Positions 63,931-64,000 of a stretch of 64,000 bases of DNA are shown piece after piece (within the stretch, counting starts at the first letter, position 1; each line of letters starts with the position of its first letter). The DNA is from Metabacillus sp. B2-18. Its GTDB lineage: Bacteria; Bacillota; Bacilli; Bacillales; Bacillaceae. A model generated the notes under the pieces. The model was not told the DNA's origin. It made no database searches and saw only the letters and a program-made list of their open reading frames with translations. The stretch spans positions 4,900,001 to 4,964,000 of the forward strand of contig NZ_CP088245.1 in the NCBI RefSeq assembly GCF_021117275.1, read 5' to 3'. The position numbers and the translations under genes were made by a program.

Positions 63931-64000
63931 TAAGCACCTCGCAATTCTGATTCAGTTTCTTCAATTTCTTTAACAGGAATATAACGACCATGATCTTTTT
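63930..64000 (-). CDS. qoxB: Cytochrome aa3 quinol oxidase subunit I, C-terminal end (cut by window edge)
   Basis: Only the last 23 codons are present, ending …YIPVKEIEETESELRGA with TAA at 63930-63932. Identity rests on its place directly upstream of qoxC with stop/start overlap, and on the charged cytoplasmic tail expected for QoxB. The catalytic part lies outside the window. Confidence 0.8.
   Translation of the reverse strand, partial: KDHGRYIPVKEIEETESELRGA

Overview
The window is chromosomal DNA from a low-GC, spore-forming Firmicute of the Bacillaceae. It is a relative of Bacillus subtilis but not B. subtilis itself. Many genes match the B. subtilis stretch from rpoE to qox in content and broad order: rpoE, acdA, fadF, cls(ywjE), uvsE, argS, ywiB, speB-speE, pbpG, ywhD, ywhC, ywgA, ywfO, rsfA, lipL, pta, hemQ, gerQ, ywdK, ywdI, ung, ywdF, gal genes, nfrA, ywcE, qoxDCB. 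The sporulation genes (rsfA, gerQ, ywcE, pbpG), AGGAGG-type ribosome sites and UTG/GTG starts fit this. Blocks not in the B. subtilis order (icmF with a TetR gene, a beta-amylase, a sigma-54 operon, an insertion sequence, an oligopeptide-type permease pair) mark it as another species or genus; I cannot name it from sequence alone.

Layout. 1-1.1 kb: rpoE (partial) and a 52-bp tandem palindrome array. 1.2-12 kb: one long leftward fatty-acid/branched-chain acyl-CoA block (fadF, thiolase, hbd, two acyl-CoA dehydrogenases of which one is frameshifted, a TetR regulator, fused isobutyryl-CoA mutase icmF), with FadR-like and cre-like operators at two promoters. 12-16.4 kb: rightward cls, uvsE and a secreted beta-amylase with two cre-like sites. 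16.7-19.7 kb: argS-ywiB and a secreted CAP-domain protein. 20.1-20.7 kb: 154-bp tandem repeats. 20.8-32.8 kb: polyamine genes speE-speB, pbpG, ywhD-ywhC, ywgA, ywfO, a DUF1450 protein, rsfA, an EcsC-family gene, lipL and a second ureohydrolase.

32.9-39 kb: a sigma-54-type activator plus an aldehyde dehydrogenase / NCS1 permease / nitrilase-family amidase / cyclase operon. It has a near-consensus -24/-12 promoter. An identical 16-bp palindrome lies both about 155 bp upstream of that promoter and inside the activator's own promoter. This is the best candidate for an undescribed, self-contained catabolic system. 39-39.45 kb holds a second 52-bp palindrome array, followed by pta and hemQ.

41.5-48.5 kb: a GNAT gene broken by a 10-bp duplication; an 1836-bp insertion sequence with 8-bp target duplications sitting directly upstream of the gerQ ribosome site; then gerQ, ywdK, small genes, ung, ywdF and a sigma-B-type stress gene. 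48.5-53.4 kb: galK-galE-galT with a divergent AraC regulator. 54-56.3 kb: a thioredoxin-reductase-like enzyme, a DnaA-box cluster and a frameshifted SDR gene. 56.4-59.7 kb: a beta-propeller lipid/membrane protein with two ABC permeases lacking ATPase and binding protein. 59.8-60.2 kb: a diverged copy of the 154-bp repeats. 60.3-64 kb: nfrA, niaP, ywcE and the 3' end of the qox operon.

Three reading frames are broken by small indels (acyl-CoA dehydrogenase near 5832, GNAT at 42341-42360, SDR near 56228). No tRNA, rRNA, CRISPR array or recognisable riboswitch was seen.
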